From positions 1 through 9,104 of the forward strand of contig DKJQ01000081.1 of the NCBI GenBank assembly GCA_002454845.1: a stretch of DNA of 9,104 nt, in the 5' to 3' direction. The notes under the pieces were generated by a model. It was given only the letters and a program-made list of their open reading frames with translations, was not told the origin of the DNA and did no database searches. Origin of the DNA: Ignavibacteria bacterium UBA6688. GTDB lineage: Bacteria > Bacteroidota > Ignavibacteria > UBA10030. Shown piece by piece: positions 1-7,822 of this stretch; the stretch's first letter is position 1, and each line of letters starts with the position of its first letter. Made by a program: the position numbers and the translations under genes.

Positions 1-28
1 GCCCGCCTGCTGCCGCAGGCAGTCGGGC
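1..28. repeat. GC-rich hairpin at the left edge
   Basis: GCCTGC (5-10) pairs with GCAGGC (15-20) around the loop TGCC, and GCCCG (1-5) can pair with CGGGC (24-28) if the inner stem yields its end bases. It touches the first base of the window, so the full element may extend further left. It resembles the dispersed intergenic palindromes common in bacterial genomes. Confidence 0.55.
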
Positions 29-56
29 GGGGAAGGGACACGAAGAACAAAATGGT

Positions 57-77
57 AAAAACCCTTAGTGGACTAGG
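57..77 (-). terminator. Weak terminator-like stem downstream of leuS
   Basis: On the minus strand a short stem (CCTAG / CTAAGG with a bulged A, around a 4-base loop) is followed by GTTTTT, starting about 25 bases after the leuS stop. The stem is short, so it may be a poor terminator or a chance structure. A further inverted repeat, CACGAAG 39-45 / CTTCGTG 82-88, encloses it. Confidence 0.3.
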
Positions 78-101
78 TGAACTTCGTGGATAATTTTGTC
101 T

Positions 102-2675
102 TTAATTTCCGAGAACGATATTCACAAGCTTATTCCTGACGATGATCGTCCGGATGACTTTTTTTCCGTCCATATAACGCTTGATATGACCATCGGCATG
201 AGCGATCTTCTCGAGCTTCTTCTCTTCCGTATCCATGGGAACCTGGGCTTTCGAGCGGACTTTGCCGTTGATTTGAAAGACGACTTCGACCGAAGCCTCC
301 ACGGTCTTCACCTCATCATACACCGGCCAGGGCTCATGCGTGAGTGAACGCGTATGCCCCATCCTCTCCCAGATCTCCTCGGCGATATGAGGGGCAAAAG
401 GAGCAAGGAAAATGATGAACCGTTCCAGCTCCTTCCGGGGCCGTTGCTCCAGTTTCATCGTCTCGTTAACAAAGATCATCATTTGTGAGATCGCCGTGTT
501 GAACCGGAGTAATTCAATATCCTCCCCCACTTTCTTTACGGTTTGATGATAGAGCCGTTCGAAATCGGCCGGAGCGGGGATGTCCCGGATATGGGAATCG
601 ATGGTCCCCTCTTCCGTAATGAAAAGCCTCCAGACACGATTCAGGAACCTGAAGACCCCCTCCACCCCTTTCGAGCTCCATGGCTTCGCTTCCTCCAGCG
701 GCCCCATAAACATCTCAAAGAGTCGCATTGAATCAGCACCGTACTGGGAAACAATATCATCCGGATTGACGACGTTGCCGCGGGACTTGGACATCTTGCG
801 TGAATCTTCCCCCAGGATAATCCCCTGGTGGCGGAGCTTCATGAACGGCTCCCTCGTGCTGACAAGCTCAAGGTCAAACAAGACCTTGTGCCAAAACCTT
901 GCGTACATCAGGTGAAGGACAGCGTGTTCCGAACCGCCGACGTAGAGATCGATCGGCATCCAGTACTTCTCGCGCTCCCTGGAGCAGAATTCCCTGTCAT
1001 TCCGGGGATCCAGGTATCGCAGGTAGTACCAGCACGAACCGGCCCATTGCGGCATCGTATTCGTTTCGCGGCGTGCCTTCAACCCCGTTTCCTTGTCCAC
1101 AACCTGTACCCACTCTGTGGCAAGAGCAAGCGGGGATTCAGTTGTCCCGCTTGGCTGGAACTTCTTCAAATCGGGGAGGAGCAACGGCAATTCCTCTTCC
1201 TTCAGTGGCTTCATCGTGCCATCTTCAAGATGAAGGATGGGGATCGGTTCCCCCCAGTACCGTTGCCGTGAAAACAACCAATCCCTTAACTTAAAATTCA
1301 CCTTGCGAATCCCGATTCCTTCCTTCTCAATCCAGGAAAGGATTTTTTCCTTCGCTTCGGCGATGTCCAGACCGTTCAGGAAATCGCTGTTGATCGCCGG
1401 TCCATCCTCAAGATAAGCTTTGCCGTTGAACCCCGGCGGGGGTTGGACAGTCCGGACAATAGGGAGATTGAATTTTTCCGCAAACTCCCAATCCCGTTCA
1501 TCCTGGCCCGGGACCGCCATGATCGCTCCCGTTCCATATCCCGTCAACACATAATCGGCGATCCAGACGGGTATTTCTTTCCGGGTGGCCGGGTTGATGA
1601 CGTAGGCGCCAAGGAAGACGCCTGTCTTGTCCTTGTCGATTCCCCGCTCGAGTTCGCTTTTCAGGGAAGCTTGTTTTTTATACTCTTCAACAGCCCCCTT
1701 CACGGCGGGGGATGCGAGGGCATCAACCAGCGGGTGCTCGGGGGCAAGGACCATATAAGTGGCCCCGAAGATGGTATCGGGCCTGGTTGTGAAGACCCGG
1801 ATGGCTTCAGGCCGTCCATGAATGGGAAAATCGATCTCAGCCCCTTCTGAGCGGCCGATCCAATTTCGTTGCTGCTCAAGAGTCGACACCGGCCAATCCA
1901 AGGCCAGCGAGTCCTCCAGGAGCCGTTCGGCGTATGCGGTAATGCGCATCATCCATTGGCGCATAGGGCGACGTTCGACGGAATACCCTTTTTCCGTCCA
2001 TTCCGCAACTTCCTCATTTGCGAGGACCGTTCCCAATGCTTCGCACCAGTTCACCGGAATTTCTGCAACGTAAGCCAGCCGAAACTGCGCGAGGAAATCG
2101 TGTTGTTCACGCTTTGATTTCCGCTTCCAATCGGAGGCGCTCATGCTTTCGGCCCCCGGAATCTCTGCCGTTCCCTTCCCGGCCAACTCCGTCTCCAGAG
2201 CGTCGATGGGGCGTGCTTTTCTGACCCGTGGATCGAACCACGCGTTATAGACTTTCAGAAAAATCCACTGCGTCCACTTATAGTAACCTGGATCCGTTGT
2301 ATTGACCTCCCGATCCCAGTCATAGCTGAGCCCGAGCATCTTAATCTGTCGCCGGAACGTTGCAATGTTGTTCTCTGTCGTGATGCGGGGATGAATGTTC
2401 GTCTGCATCGCGTAGCGCTCCGCGGGGAGGCCAAACGCGTCCCAACCCATCGGATGGAGGACGCTATATCCCTTCATCCGTTTGTAGCGACAGAGGATGT
2501 CAGTCGCTGTGTAACCCTCGGGATGACCGACATGCAATCCCGCCCCGGAAGGGTACGGGTACATATCCAGGATGAATACTTTCGGTTTGCTGAAATCTTC
2601 GATGGTCTCAAAAGACTTGTTGCGATCCCAGTATTCCTGCCACTTCTTTTCAATATCGAGAAACTGATACTTCAT
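102..2675 (-). CDS. leuS: Leucyl-tRNA synthetase (LeuRS)
   Basis: Class I aminoacyl-tRNA synthetase of 857 residues that charges tRNA-Leu with leucine in the cytoplasm; the length is close to the bacterial norm. Visible landmarks are the HIGH-type motif HVGH at 48-51 after the PYPSG segment, the CP1 editing domain with TTRPDT at 296-301 and GTGAIMAVP at 381-389 followed by QDERD (391-395, the editing aspartates), KMSKS at 627-631, and an anticodon-binding helical domain from about 700 with APFAPHIAEEIWE near 758-770. The C-terminal domain (about 790-857) is present. The usual zinc-ligand cysteines are absent (NWCEALGTVLANEEV at 209-223), as in Bacillus-type LeuRS, and the leucine-specific insertion before KMSKS is lacking. 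An extra segment of about 50 residues lies near 147-199. The ATG start gives the typical N-terminus; no strong Shine-Dalgarno precedes it. The gene stands 295 bases downstream of the signalling cluster. Confidence 0.98.
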   Translation of the reverse strand: MKYQFLDIEKKWQEYWDRNKSFETIEDFSKPKVFILDMYPYPSGAGLHVGHPEGYTATDILCRYKRMKGYSVLHPMGWDAFGLPAERYAMQTNIHPRITTENNIATFRRQIKMLGLSYDWDREVNTTDPGYYKWTQWIFLKVYNAWFDPRVRKARPIDALETELAGKGTAEIPGAESMSASDWKRKSKREQHDFLAQFRLAYVAEIPVNWCEALGTVLANEEVAEWTEKGYSVERRPMRQWMMRITAYAERLLEDSLALDWPVSTLEQQRNWIGRSEGAEIDFPIHGRPEAIRVFTTRPDTIFGATYMVLAPEHPLVDALASPAVKGAVEEYKKQASLKSELERGIDKDKTGVFLGAYVINPATRKEIPVWIADYVLTGYGTGAIMAVPGQDERDWEFAEKFNLPIVRTVQPPPGFNGKAYLEDGPAINSDFLNGLDIAEAKEKILSWIEKEGIGIRKVNFKLRDWLFSRQRYWGEPIPILHLEDGTMKPLKEEELPLLLPDLKKFQPSGTTESPLALATEWVQVVDKETGLKARRETNTMPQWAGSCWYYLRYLDPRNDREFCSREREKYWMPIDLYVGGSEHAVLHLMYARFWHKVLFDLELVSTREPFMKLRHQGIILGEDSRKMSKSRGNVVNPDDIVSQYGADSMRLFEMFMGPLEEAKPWSSKGVEGVFRFLNRVWRLFITEEGTIDSHIRDIPAPADFERLYHQTVKKVGEDIELLRFNTAISQMMIFVNETMKLEQRPRKELERFIIFLAPFAPHIAEEIWERMGHTRSLTHEPWPVYDEVKTVEASVEVVFQINGKVRSKAQVPMDTEEKKLEKIAHADGHIKRYMDGKKVIRTIIVRNKLVNIVLGN

Positions 2676-2773
2676 GCAATTCCGATGCGATGGTGGTGGT
2701 TCGAAGAACTGTGCTCCATTTCAAAGATGATTTTGCCACAACAATGCACAGCCGGAAGGCCGGAGGCGTACAA

Positions 2774-2795
2774 CGAAAACGTGCGTCAGCACGTT
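2774..2795 (-). terminator. Possible terminator of the signalling operon
   Basis: A perfect 7-bp stem, AACGTGC (2778-2784) / GCACGTT (2789-2795), with a 4-base loop. On the minus strand it continues into TTTTCGTT, so it could end transcription of the operon before leuS. It is 176 bases past the last stop and the T run is short, so the call is weak. Confidence 0.3.
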
Positions 2796-2869
2796 ACTTA
2801 TTGGAACTGTGCCACACAGACCGGAGTCGCGATAGCAACTTTCAAAATTGAACACTCAAAGACTTTGTG

Positions 2870-2907
2870 CTTTCTGCGGCTTTTTGTAGCGATGAAAAGC
2901 CAGAAAG
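2870..2907. repeat. Long imperfect hairpin between the signalling operon and leuS
   Basis: CTTTCT (2870-2875) pairs with AGAAAG (2902-2907) and GGCTTTT (2878-2884) with AAAAGCC (2895-2901), leaving a two-base bulge and a 10-base loop. No T tract follows on the minus strand, so it is not a classic terminator. It may be a dispersed palindrome, a processing site or a 3' stabiliser. The rest of 2676-2970 shows no gene, and I found no convincing leuS promoter in it. Confidence 0.55.
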
Positions 2908-2970
2908 TGGATGAATGTAAGGAATATGTGCCGCAATATCAACGCGGGTGACAGGCGGGAGAATGACTGG

Positions 2971-4722
2971 CTACAGCGCCTTGACGACGAGCATGGTAAT
3001 ATCGTCGGATTGAGGTGTATCGCGGGTGTACAACTCGAGCGCGGTTCGGACATTGGCGATGATCTCTCCAGCGGGAAGGGAGAGGGAGGTGCGGAGGATC
3101 TCTTCCAGGCGCTCCTCGGTAAAATCCTCCTCTTTGGAATTCATCGCTTCACTGACACCATCGGTATACATTACAAGAACATCCCCCTTCTGCATGGAGA
3201 CCGATGTTTCTTCGTAGGGCGTCATGGTCGCCATGAGTCCAAGGATGATCCCACCCACATCGAGTTTTTCAAGAGTTCCATCTGCACGGAAAAGATAAGG
3301 AGGGTTGTGCCCGGCATTGACATACCGCATCATTCCGGACTTAAGATCCAGGGTGCCCCAGAAGAACGTGATGAACTTTCCCTGTCCGGTATTCTGAGAG
3401 GTCAGGTTGTTGATCCTCGAGGTTGCCTCCGACATGCTCAATCCCATCGGGGCAAAGGCCCGGAGAGAGGCCTGGACGTTTGCCATGAGCAGCGCGGCGC
3501 CGGTCCCCTTTCCGGAAACATCGCCGATGGCAAAAACATACTCCGTCGGTGAAATCGCGAGTACGTCATAGTAATCTCCCCCCACCTGTTTCGACGGAAC
3601 GTTGATCGCGGCCACCTCGAACCCCGGAATGGAGGGCAACGACCGCGGCAGAAGGCCCTGCTGGATTTCCCGGGCGATGGCAAGTTCATCCTCCATGCGT
3701 TGCTTTTCCAGCGTTTCCCGGAACAGCCGGGCATTCTCGATGGAGATGATGGCGAGGTTCGCCAGCGAGGAAAGAAACTCAAGATCGGACCGTTCGTACG
3801 AGCCGCCCCGCATTCTGTCTCCCAGCAGAATCATCCCCTTCACCTCGCGCTGAACCAGCATCGGGACCGCCACCCTGATGCCGCTTTGCCTGAGGAGGGC
3901 CGCCACGTCTGCAAATTTCTTTTTCCGGGCGAGTTCTTCCACCGATTCTGCCCGTGTCAATTCCTGGAGACTGAGAAGAACGTCACACGAGGCAAGTTCC
4001 TGTTCGAGGCGTGACGCTACAACCTGCATGTTCTTCCCCTCCCCCAGGCAGATGGCGTAGCGGTTCACACCAATCTGACCGAGCAGCGAGAAAGTTAACA
4101 GTCGGATTACTTTCTCCGGCTGCAGGACAACATTGAATTCCTTCCCCAGGTCAAACAGCGTGTTCAGTTCCTGGAGCTTCCGGTCGAGATCCCGGTTGAC
4201 TTCCTTCAACTGATCGATCATCAGCGCTTTTTCAACTGCCGAACCGGAGAGATTTACCAGTGAATGAATGAGCTGCTTGTCCGGCTCGGCATACTTCTTT
4301 CCTCCCAGCCGCTCTCCCAGGGTCAGAAGCCCCACGACCCTTCCCTGCGCCAGAATCGGGACGATCAGTTTCTGTCCATTTGCCTTGAAGAAGGTGACCC
4401 AGGGTTTGTTCGCAGAGGAAAGACGGTCCGTGACCGTCGCCTTGCGAAGAACTTGCGTGAGTGTGATCGTTTGTCCGACAAGTCCGGCATCCACCCCTTT
4501 GGCATTGACGATCTCATACCCATGCTTCTCCCGCGTGAGCAGAACCATCCCTTTCGAGACGAGCATTTTACCCATGACCGTCAGGAGAACAGTGTCGAGG
4601 ATAAACTTGAGATCGAGAGAGGAATTGACGACGTTGCTAAATTCAAAAAGGGGAAGAAGATCGTAGGAGGAGGACTGTTTCTGCGCTGGTCGCTTGTTGT
4701 GCATGGTGGTAAGGCGGTTCAA
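2971..4722 (-). CDS. GAF-GAF-PP2C (SpoIIE/RsbU-type) serine phosphatase, cytoplasmic
   Basis: Predicted protein serine phosphatase of 583 residues that would dephosphorylate a STAS-domain antagonist. No membrane segment is seen. Two GAF-like sensor regions occupy about 21-165 and 185-330. A helical linker (about 330-355) leads into REIQQGLLP (351-359), the usual entry to this phosphatase family. The PP2C metal-binding motifs are intact: GGDYYD at 381-386, GDVSGKG at 400-406, YTDGVSE at 519-525 and DDIT at 573-576. The GAF ligand cannot be read from the sequence. The start given is a TTG codon, only 4 bases after the kinase stop, which suggests translational coupling. An in-frame ATG at 4704 (residue 7) is the alternative and removes only six residues. 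A GGAGG at 4738-4742 is 15 bases from the TTG, which is far for a ribosome site. It is the last gene of the presumed four-gene operon. Confidence 0.93.
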   Translation of the reverse strand: MNRLTTMHNKRPAQKQSSSYDLLPLFEFSNVVNSSLDLKFILDTVLLTVMGKMLVSKGMVLLTREKHGYEIVNAKGVDAGLVGQTITLTQVLRKATVTDRLSSANKPWVTFFKANGQKLIVPILAQGRVVGLLTLGERLGGKKYAEPDKQLIHSLVNLSGSAVEKALMIDQLKEVNRDLDRKLQELNTLFDLGKEFNVVLQPEKVIRLLTFSLLGQIGVNRYAICLGEGKNMQVVASRLEQELASCDVLLSLQELTRAESVEELARKKKFADVAALLRQSGIRVAVPMLVQREVKGMILLGDRMRGGSYERSDLEFLSSLANLAIISIENARLFRETLEKQRMEDELAIAREIQQGLLPRSLPSIPGFEVAAINVPSKQVGGDYYDVLAISPTEYVFAIGDVSGKGTGAALLMANVQASLRAFAPMGLSMSEATSRINNLTSQNTGQGKFITFFWGTLDLKSGMMRYVNAGHNPPYLFRADGTLEKLDVGGIILGLMATMTPYEETSVSMQKGDVLVMYTDGVSEAMNSKEEDFTEERLEEILRTSLSLPAGEIIANVRTALELYTRDTPQSDDITMLVVKAL

Positions 4723-4726
4723 CCTG

Positions 4727-5179
4727 TCAGCCGCGGGCCTCCGATTTGCTGGGGGTCAGGTATTTAATCAGTCGGACCTCGTTTCTCTTCCCGGGCGAAT
4801 AGTTATACTCCACCTTGTCCATCAGGGTCCGCATCAAATAGACACCCAGTCCGCCGCGGCGGAAGCTCGATAAATGCTGCTTCAGGTCGGGCATCTTCGC
4901 TGAATTCGGATTAAACGATTTCCCTTCATCGATGATACTGATCTGGAATGTCTCACGGTCGGGCATAATATCGATTTGAATGCTCCGGTCCGGGGCATTC
5001 TGGTACGCGTGTTTGATGACGTTGGTACATGCCTCGTCAACCGCGAGCACAATTTTCGACGACTCCTCTTCGGAGAAACCGAATTGGCGCGCCGCGAGCA
5101 TGACAAACTCGCGAACCTCGAGGAGGTTGTCGGTACGGCTTTGGATAATTTTTGTCAGTTTTTTTGCCATGCGATCCAT
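4727..5179 (-). CDS. RsbW/SpoIIAB-type anti-sigma serine kinase (HATPase_c)
   Basis: Small GHKL-fold ATPase of 150 residues, the size of RsbW and SpoIIAB. In this family the protein binds and inhibits a partner (classically a sigma factor) and phosphorylates the STAS antagonist on serine. The ATP-binding boxes are visible: N-box DEACTNVIKHAY at 48-59 (E49, N53), G1-like DEGKSF at 84-89 (D84, G86) and G2-like GGLGVYLMR at 109-117. There is no membrane segment or dimerisation domain of a sensor kinase, which argues against a two-component histidine kinase. The gene sits between the STAS gene (53-base gap) and the soluble phosphatase (4-base gap). Two ATG codons (5179 and 5170, residues 1 and 4) are possible starts; neither has a clear Shine-Dalgarno. 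The regulated target is not encoded in this window, so calling it anti-sigma is by family, not shown. Confidence 0.92.
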   Translation of the reverse strand: MDRMAKKLTKIIQSRTDNLLEVREFVMLAARQFGFSEEESSKIVLAVDEACTNVIKHAYQNAPDRSIQIDIMPDRETFQISIIDEGKSFNPNSAKMPDLKQHLSSFRRGGLGVYLMRTLMDKVEYNYSPGKRNEVRLIKYLTPSKSEARG

Positions 5180-5232
5180 CAGTTTATGGATGGGGGTTCA
5201 AGCCACCAGGTGCCCCAACACGATCCTTCGGG

Positions 5233-5586
5233 TCACTTCCTGGGTCCGAATTTCCCCACCGCCTCCAGCTCATCCTTGTAGATCTCGTACAGGATGGGAA
5301 AGCCGAGCAGGTCGAAGACGTTGTAGACCTTGGGTGACATGTTCGTCAGCTTGATGTCGCCCTGGTTTTTTCGCACGTCCTCGATGTACGCCATAAAAAC
5401 GCCCAGCCCTGCGCTACTGATGTAGGACAGATCCCTGCAATTGACAACGATGTTGAACTTCTTTTCGTTGATCAATTTTTGGAACGCGTTTTCCAGATCG
5501 GGCGCCGTGTGGGCATCGAGATATCCTTTCAGGTCGATGACGCTGACGCCTTCCCCGTCGCGATGATGAACTTTAAATTCACTCAT
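5233..5586 (-). CDS. STAS-domain anti-sigma-factor antagonist (RsbV/SpoIIAA-type)
   Basis: Single STAS domain of 117 residues, the usual size of RsbV/SpoIIAA proteins. Unphosphorylated, such a protein binds the partner kinase and frees its target; the kinase switches it off by phosphorylating a serine, and PP2C phosphatases restore it. The phosphorylation loop is DLSYISSAGLGVFM (52-65). By alignment to the D-S-S/T-G-L-G motif, the phospho-acceptor is most likely S58. The residue before it is S57 rather than the Asp of the Bacillus proteins. The start is well supported: ATG at 5586 is preceded by GGGAGG with 8 bases of spacing. It lies between the membrane phosphatase and the kinase, in the order expected of a partner-switching operon. 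Confidence 0.95.
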   Translation of the reverse strand: MSEFKVHHRDGEGVSVIDLKGYLDAHTAPDLENAFQKLINEKKFNIVVNCRDLSYISSAGLGVFMAYIEDVRKNQGDIKLTNMSPKVYNVFDLLGFPILYEIYKDELEAVGKFGPRK

Positions 5587-5594
5587 GGTGGGAA

Positions 5595-5600
5595 CCTCCC
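5595..5600 (-). promoter_or_regulatory. Strong ribosome binding site of the STAS gene
   Basis: GGGAGG on the minus strand, 8 bases before the ATG at 5586. It is the best Shine-Dalgarno in the cluster and fixes the start of the STAS gene. The membrane phosphatase, the kinase and leuS have no comparable site, which may give the antagonist higher expression than its partners (inference). Confidence 0.75.
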
Positions 5601-5643
5601 TCTTGATTCAGGTGGATGCAAGTTCGATGTTGATTGTAGCTCA

Positions 5644-7731
5644 TTATGCCTCCAGACGACCTAACCATTTCATCACCACGAGCGTCATATCATCTCCATA
5701 CGAAGAACCGCCCGTGTAGTTTCTGATTTCGGTCAAAATTGTTTGTTTGATCTCCTCTGCCGAACGGAGGCGCGAGCCCAAAGCGACCTGTACCAGGCGC
5801 TCAAACCCAAATTCCTCCCCCGTATGGTCCCTCGACTCATTAATCCCATCGGTGTAGAAAATGCAAATATCGTCCTTCTGCAGATCGAGGGTCGTTTCCT
5901 CCGTGGCATCCTCAAACCTGCGGTCGTTCGTCAATCCCAGGCCGATCCCGGAGGGACGGATCATGCGAGCGTCCGGCCCCGAGATGTAGATCATCGGGCA
6001 ATGACCTGCGCGCGCAACCGTCAACGTCGCCCGGGGCATGTCAATGATGCCATAGAGCAGACTGATGAAGGCTTTCCGCTCCAGGCTTTCGGTCAAGGAT
6101 TGGTTCGAACGGAGCATCAACTCCCGCGGCGAGGAACAGAGCTTGCTAATGGACTGGAAGATCCCCTTCACCTCGGCCATATAAAAAGCAGCAGAGACTC
6201 CCTTACCCGAGACATCCCCCACGACCACACCGAGGCGATCCCCGTCGAGCTTGACAAAGTCATAGTAGTCCCCCCCCACTTCCATCGAGGGTTCCGACAC
6301 CGCGGCAATCTGCAGGCAGTCGTATTGCGGCAGGCGTTGGGGAAGAAGTCGCTTCTGCATTTGTTGCGCCACCATGATTTCCTGCTGGTAACGCTCACGC
6401 TTCAGCGATTTTTCAATAAGCTTGGAATTCTCAATGGCAATGGTCACATGATCGGCAAAGGTCGTCATCACATCAATATCATCCTGATCGAAACCGAACT
6501 CGAAGTCCTTGGTCGCATGCAGAAAACCAATCGGCTCGCCGTGAGAAATAAGCGGCACGCTGAGCAGGGAGCCGATGGAAACTCCATGTTTCCTGATGTG
6601 CTTCGTCCGGCGATCGTTCGCTGTGTCGTCAATCAGCAGCGCCCGCTTGGACTCGAGAACCAGGCGTCGGAGGGAAGAATCCCTGTCTGCCGTAATCACT
6701 TCGATCATCTCGTGCGAGATGTTTCGATTGGACACAATATCCATGGAGACCTGTCCGTTGGTCCCGGGCTCTTTGATCAATTCCAACCACGCGCTTTTTG
6801 CACCGACGACCTCGAGGGTCATGGCCGTCACGGTATTTACCAGATCGGAGAAATCGAACACCTGGGTCACCAGCCGACTCAGATTGTGGAGGGAGGTCAG
6901 CTCCGACTGCTTCCGTTCATAGACCTCGGCTGTTGGAAGATGGAATAATGTGCTGATAAATGCCATCCCAAAATACACCGCCCCAAAAATAGCGTTCAAT
7001 TGCGCGAAGGTCTTGAGCGGGTAATGGAAGGAACTGATCACCTGGTCGACCGGCGATTGGGTGTCGAGCAGGTTCAAAGCGATGAACGAAAGGAACAGGA
7101 GGGCGCTATATCCTATCGAATAGAGCTTCTCGCGCCGTGAGAGGTAGACAATCCAGTTCTGCTTGAAAGAATTGAGCACGATCATGAGAACCGACGCGGC
7201 AAACAGGAGCGTCGATCCGATGGCCATCTCCCTGGAAATCGCCGGCAGTGAGACGGCGCTGGCCGCGAACAGGAGTACCAGGTATACGACGAAATTCCGC
7301 TTCGTTCCTTTCCGTCTCTTGTGCAGCAGAAGGTCTTTGATGGTGAGCAGGGTGTTGATGGAGAAGAGTCCTAGTGTGACTCCAAAGAGGACCGAGAGGA
7401 GATTGACAATCGCAAAATAGGGAGTTTGAATCTCCGCGCCATCGACCGAGGAAGGCCCGAAAAATACAACAAGGCTGCCGGTCAGGAGAACAAGAACGGA
7501 ATACAGCAGGAGCTTACCGATACTCTTGGGAATGCCGGATGACCGTCCTGCGCGCGCGCCACGCATGAACAGGTACAGCAGAAAAAACGCTCCGGCGATT
7601 GCCCCTTCGCGGAGGTACAGGAGCCCCTCAAGGTCGACGCTGACCGTGTGGCGAACGACATCGACGATATACACAGTTGCAAACACGACCAGCGCGCCGG
7701 CAATGGAGAGTATGTTCTTCAGTCGGGACAT
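5644..7731 (-). CDS. Membrane-bound GAF-PP2C (SpoIIE/RsbU-type) serine phosphatase
   Basis: Predicted sensor phosphatase of 695 residues. The N-terminal part (about 1-265) is strongly hydrophobic, with roughly eight candidate membrane segments (near 6-26, 42-57, 71-92, 103-128, 147-165, 168-187, 205-222 and 240-262); I do not recognise this membrane domain. A GAF-like region follows at about 280-435, then a helical linker with AQQMQKRLLP (455-464), then the PP2C domain with all metal motifs: GGDYYD 486-491, GDVSGKG 505-511, YTDG 626-629 and GDDMT 679-683. It should act at the inner membrane and dephosphorylate the STAS protein encoded 57 bases downstream. The ATG at 7731 starts a basic-hydrophobic N-terminus (MSRLKN then a membrane segment), which fits; no Shine-Dalgarno is evident. 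The gene ends with tandem stops (TAA TGA). It is the first gene of the presumed operon. The long open frame opposite it (5743-6948, plus strand) is a shadow. Confidence 0.94.
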   Translation of the reverse strand: MSRLKNILSIAGALVVFATVYIVDVVRHTVSVDLEGLLYLREGAIAGAFFLLYLFMRGARAGRSSGIPKSIGKLLLYSVLVLLTGSLVVFFGPSSVDGAEIQTPYFAIVNLLSVLFGVTLGLFSINTLLTIKDLLLHKRRKGTKRNFVVYLVLLFAASAVSLPAISREMAIGSTLLFAASVLMIVLNSFKQNWIVYLSRREKLYSIGYSALLFLSFIALNLLDTQSPVDQVISSFHYPLKTFAQLNAIFGAVYFGMAFISTLFHLPTAEVYERKQSELTSLHNLSRLVTQVFDFSDLVNTVTAMTLEVVGAKSAWLELIKEPGTNGQVSMDIVSNRNISHEMIEVITADRDSSLRRLVLESKRALLIDDTANDRRTKHIRKHGVSIGSLLSVPLISHGEPIGFLHATKDFEFGFDQDDIDVMTTFADHVTIAIENSKLIEKSLKRERYQQEIMVAQQMQKRLLPQRLPQYDCLQIAAVSEPSMEVGGDYYDFVKLDGDRLGVVVGDVSGKGVSAAFYMAEVKGIFQSISKLCSSPRELMLRSNQSLTESLERKAFISLLYGIIDMPRATLTVARAGHCPMIYISGPDARMIRPSGIGLGLTNDRRFEDATEETTLDLQKDDICIFYTDGINESRDHTGEEFGFERLVQVALGSRLRSAEEIKQTILTEIRNYTGGSSYGDDMTLVVMKWLGRLEA

Positions 7732-7806
7732 GCAGAGGAACCAAAGGCCAACGTGAGAGGAAACGGCTTCCTTGCATCCATTTCTTCGTTATTTCAGTGG
7801 GAAAGT

Positions 7807-7822
7807 TGCAGTCGATGTGCCT
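7807..7822 (-). promoter_or_regulatory. Possible sigma-54-like promoter of the signalling operon
   Basis: On the minus strand AGGCACATCGACTGCA has the GG-N10-GC spacing of sigma-54 promoters and differs from the consensus TGGCACR-N4-TTGCW at two positions. It lies about 76 bases before the ATG of the membrane phosphatase, after the terminator of the preceding gene, which is where an operon promoter should be. It also lies largely within a small inverted repeat (GTCGA 7811-7815 / TCGAC 7823-7827). One match of this quality can occur by chance, and no RpoN or activator gene is in the window. I saw no convincing sigma-70 or Bacteroidota-type promoter here. Confidence 0.3.

Noticed and set aside
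2391..2951. Plus-strand open frame of 186 codons running from leuS into the spacer
   Set aside because: Most of it is antisense to the conserved N-terminus of LeuRS. The rest crosses hairpins, and it has no recognisable domain or ribosome site.
2676..2970. A T-box riboswitch controlling leuS
   Set aside because: I see no specifier stem, no T-box consensus and no terminator/antiterminator pair close to the leuS start.
4727..5179. Two-component histidine kinase
   Set aside because: There is no dimerisation/phosphoacceptor helix and no receiver nearby; the size and the STAS/PP2C neighbours fit RsbW/SpoIIAB.
5743..6948. A 401-codon open frame on the plus strand opposite the membrane phosphatase
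   Set aside because: It lies entirely inside a gene with intact catalytic motifs, its translation shows no recognisable domain, and such long antisense frames arise from codon bias in GC-balanced genes.
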